Shown: piece by piece, positions 62,526 to 64,000 of the stretch
Layout of the letters: every line of letters begins with the position of its first letter
Numbering within the stretch: position 1 is the stretch's first letter
Assembly (NCBI RefSeq): GCF_021730435.1
Contig: NZ_JABWGX010000001.1
Location: forward strand, 1 to 64,000
Length of the DNA: 64,000 bases
Reading direction: 5' to 3'
DNA from: Xanthobacter agilis
GTDB taxonomy: Bacteria; Pseudomonadota; Alphaproteobacteria; Rhizobiales; Xanthobacteraceae
Notes under the pieces: model-generated
The model's input: only the letters and a program-made list of their open reading frames with translations
What the model was told of the DNA's origin: nothing
Databases searched by the model: none
Translations under genes and position numbers: made by a program

Positions 62526-64000
62526 GATGCGGTCTCCTGATTTTGCGGAAGCGGGAATTGGCGGATGAGGTCGGCTGCCCAATCGAGCCCGCGCACGTCG
62601 AGCCATGCTGCGGCAAAGGCATCGCGCCCATAGGACAGGAGGACATCGTCCATCTGGCGATGATCCTCGGGGCGGCTGGCACCGGCGAAGGCGAGCGCCA
62701 CAGGCCCGAGATCGAGATCGAACAGCCGATTACCGAGACGGGATTGGTAGTAATAATCCCGCTTCGGCTGAGCCCGCGTGATGATATCGATCTGGCGGCT
62801 GTTGAGGCCAAATCCTTCATAGATCGTGCGGAGCTGCGGTTCGCTCGCCTGCGGCGACGGCAGGAAGATCCGGCTCGGGCAGCTCTCGACGATGGCCGGC
62901 GCGATGGCAGAACGCTGGATGTCGGCAAGCGACTGGGTGGCGAAGACGACGGCGACGTTCTTCTTGCGCAGCACCTTCAACCATTCACGGATGCGTGCAG
63001 CGAAGATGGGATCGTCGAGAAATACCCAGGCCTCATCGAGTACCAGCAGCGTGGGCGATCCGTCGAAACGCTCATCGAGACGATGTAAAAGATAGGTGAG
63101 TACCGGCGTCACGGCGCTCGCCGTGTGCATCAGCTCCTCCATTTCGAAGCCCTGCACGTCGCCGAAGCCAAGCCGATCGGAATCAGCGTCCAGCAACCGG
63201 CCATGCGGCCCCGACAGTGTGTAGGGTTGCAACGCTTGGCGTAGCCGGTTCGATTGCAACAGCGTGGAAAAGCCGGTGAGCGTTCGCTCCTCGCGCGGGG
63301 CGGACGCAAGGCTGGTCAGCGCCGACCAGACGGCGTCCTTCACATCGGGCGTGATCTCGACATGTTCGTGCCCGAGCAGGCCGGCGATCCAGTCGGCCGC
63401 CCACGAGCGGCTGTCGTCATCCTCAATGCGGGCGAGTGGCTGAAAGGCAATGGCGTCGGAGGATCCGAGATCGTAATACTCGCCGCCGAGGCCCAAGATG
63501 GTAGCACGGGCCGAGCCACCCTTGTCGAAGATGAAGATGCGAGAGCCGGCGTAGCGGCGGAATTGGAGCGCCAGCATTGCCAGCAGCACGGATTTGCCGG
63601 CACCGGTGGGGCCGACGATCAGGGTGTGACCGACATCGTCGACATGAGTGACGAGTCGGAACGGCGTGCCGCCGGCCGTGCGGGTGACGATCAGCGGCGG
63701 AGCATCGAGATGGCCGTTCTTCTCGGGGCCTGCCCAAACCGCCGAGACCGGCATCATGTGTGAGAGGTTCAGAGTCGAGATCAGCGGCTGGCGAACATTG
63801 GCGTAGGCATGTCCAGGGATCGAGGATAGCCATGCCTCCGTCGCGTTCAGCGTCTCCGGAATGGTGACGAAGCCACGCCCCTGGATGATCCGTTCGACGG
63901 CCTTCAGCTTCTCGTCGGCGAGGTCCGGACTTTTGTCCATGACCGTAACGGTGGCCGTGACATAGCCATAGGCCACGGCATCTGAGCCCAGCTCCTGCAA
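62522..64000 (-). CDS. trbE: Conjugal transfer ATPase TrbE (VirB4-like), N-terminus cut by window edge
   Basis: The C-terminal 492 residues of TrbE. Walker A GPTGAGKS at about residues 130-137 of this part, GGSARATILGLGGEYYDLGS nearby, Walker B LVLDEAWVFLDD near 330 and the DEAW-following ATQSLADIQRS. VirB4-family ATPases drive pilus assembly and substrate transfer. The residues before the Walker A (LSHMMPVSAVWAGPEKNGHL) fit the family. The gene continues past 64000; the reading start shown at the edge is not the real start. Confidence 0.95.
   Translation of the reverse strand: MQELGSDAVAYGYVTATVTVMDKSPDLADEKLKAVERIIQGRGFVTIPETLNATEAWLSSIPGHAYANVRQPLISTLNLSHMMPVSAVWAGPEKNGHLDAPPLIVTRTAGGTPFRLVTHVDDVGHTLIVGPTGAGKSVLLAMLALQFRRYAGSRIFIFDKGGSARATILGLGGEYYDLGSSDAIAFQPLARIEDDDSRSWAADWIAGLLGHEHVEITPDVKDAVWSALTSLASAPREERTLTGFSTLLQSNRLRQALQPYTLSGPHGRLLDADSDRLGFGDVQGFEMEELMHTASAVTPVLTYLLHRLDERFDGSPTLLVLDEAWVFLDDPIFAARIREWLKVLRKKNVAVVFATQSLADIQRSAIAPAIVESCPSRIFLPSPQASEPQLRTIYEGFGLNSRQIDIITRAQPKRDYYYQSRLGNRLFDLDLGPVALAFAGASRPEDHRQMDDVLLSYGRDAFAAAWLDVRGLDWAADLIRQFPLPQNQETAS

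Overview
This is a high-GC alphaproteobacterial segment. The Trb-type conjugation genes with a DUF2274 gene, the 3' half of a tRNA-Gly, a Nia-like iron/nickel ATPase and the LysR gene beside trb all point to Hyphomicrobiales, perhaps Xanthobacteraceae. The taxon is inferred from gene content only, since no marker gene is present.

Left flank (1-9.4 kb). An AT-rich pair (a lipase-like protein cut by the window edge, and a beta-propeller protein) lies downstream of the C-terminal stub of a type I secretion membrane-fusion protein. That stub was broken by a now-dead IS481-family element. Next come a decayed ABC transporter, a DUF2946 protein, a two-repeat degenerate CRISPR and an effector-only type I-C cassette (cas5-cas8c-cas7, with no cas3, cas4, cas1 or cas2).

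Island boundary (9.4-14 kb). The 3' half of a tRNA-Gly gene sits beside a tyrosine integrase. Its orientation implies that an integrated element starts here and runs rightward past the window end. Behind the integrase are a HEPN-like protein and a convergent XRE/ImmA-type peptidase with a partner gene.

Metal and stress cargo (14-42.5 kb). In order: a Nia-like P1B-5 ATPase with a C-terminal hemerythrin domain; chromate genes (chrB, a short ChrB-domain protein, MFS, PadR, chrA, rhodanese); a DUF3141 protein; a copper group (Met-rich LTXXQ protein, DUF2933, ICMT-like protein, CopA ATPase); a long minus-strand run (rcnR, rcnA, two-component system, membrane-fusion protein, RND pump, small exported protein, multicopper oxidase, MFS); then a VIT1/CCC1 transporter and an NrtS-like protein.

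Redox cargo (42.8-55.8 kb). A two-component system precedes a His/Asp-rich exported protein, a DUF2271 protein with an apparent flavinylation motif, a PepSY-flavodoxin-reductase fusion, ApbE and a ferric-reductase-like membrane protein. I read these as one membrane electron-transfer unit with covalently bound FMN. A second set follows: another two-component system, a b-type cytochrome, a PepSY-like protein and an exported rubrerythrin-like protein.

Conjugation (56.9-64 kb). On the minus strand, trbE (cut by the window edge), trbJ, trbK, trbL, trbF, trbG, trbI and a DUF2274 gene form a tightly overlapped mating-pair-formation operon that ends against a convergent LysR gene. Together with the integrase this makes the island an integrative and conjugative element carrying metal-resistance and redox cargo.
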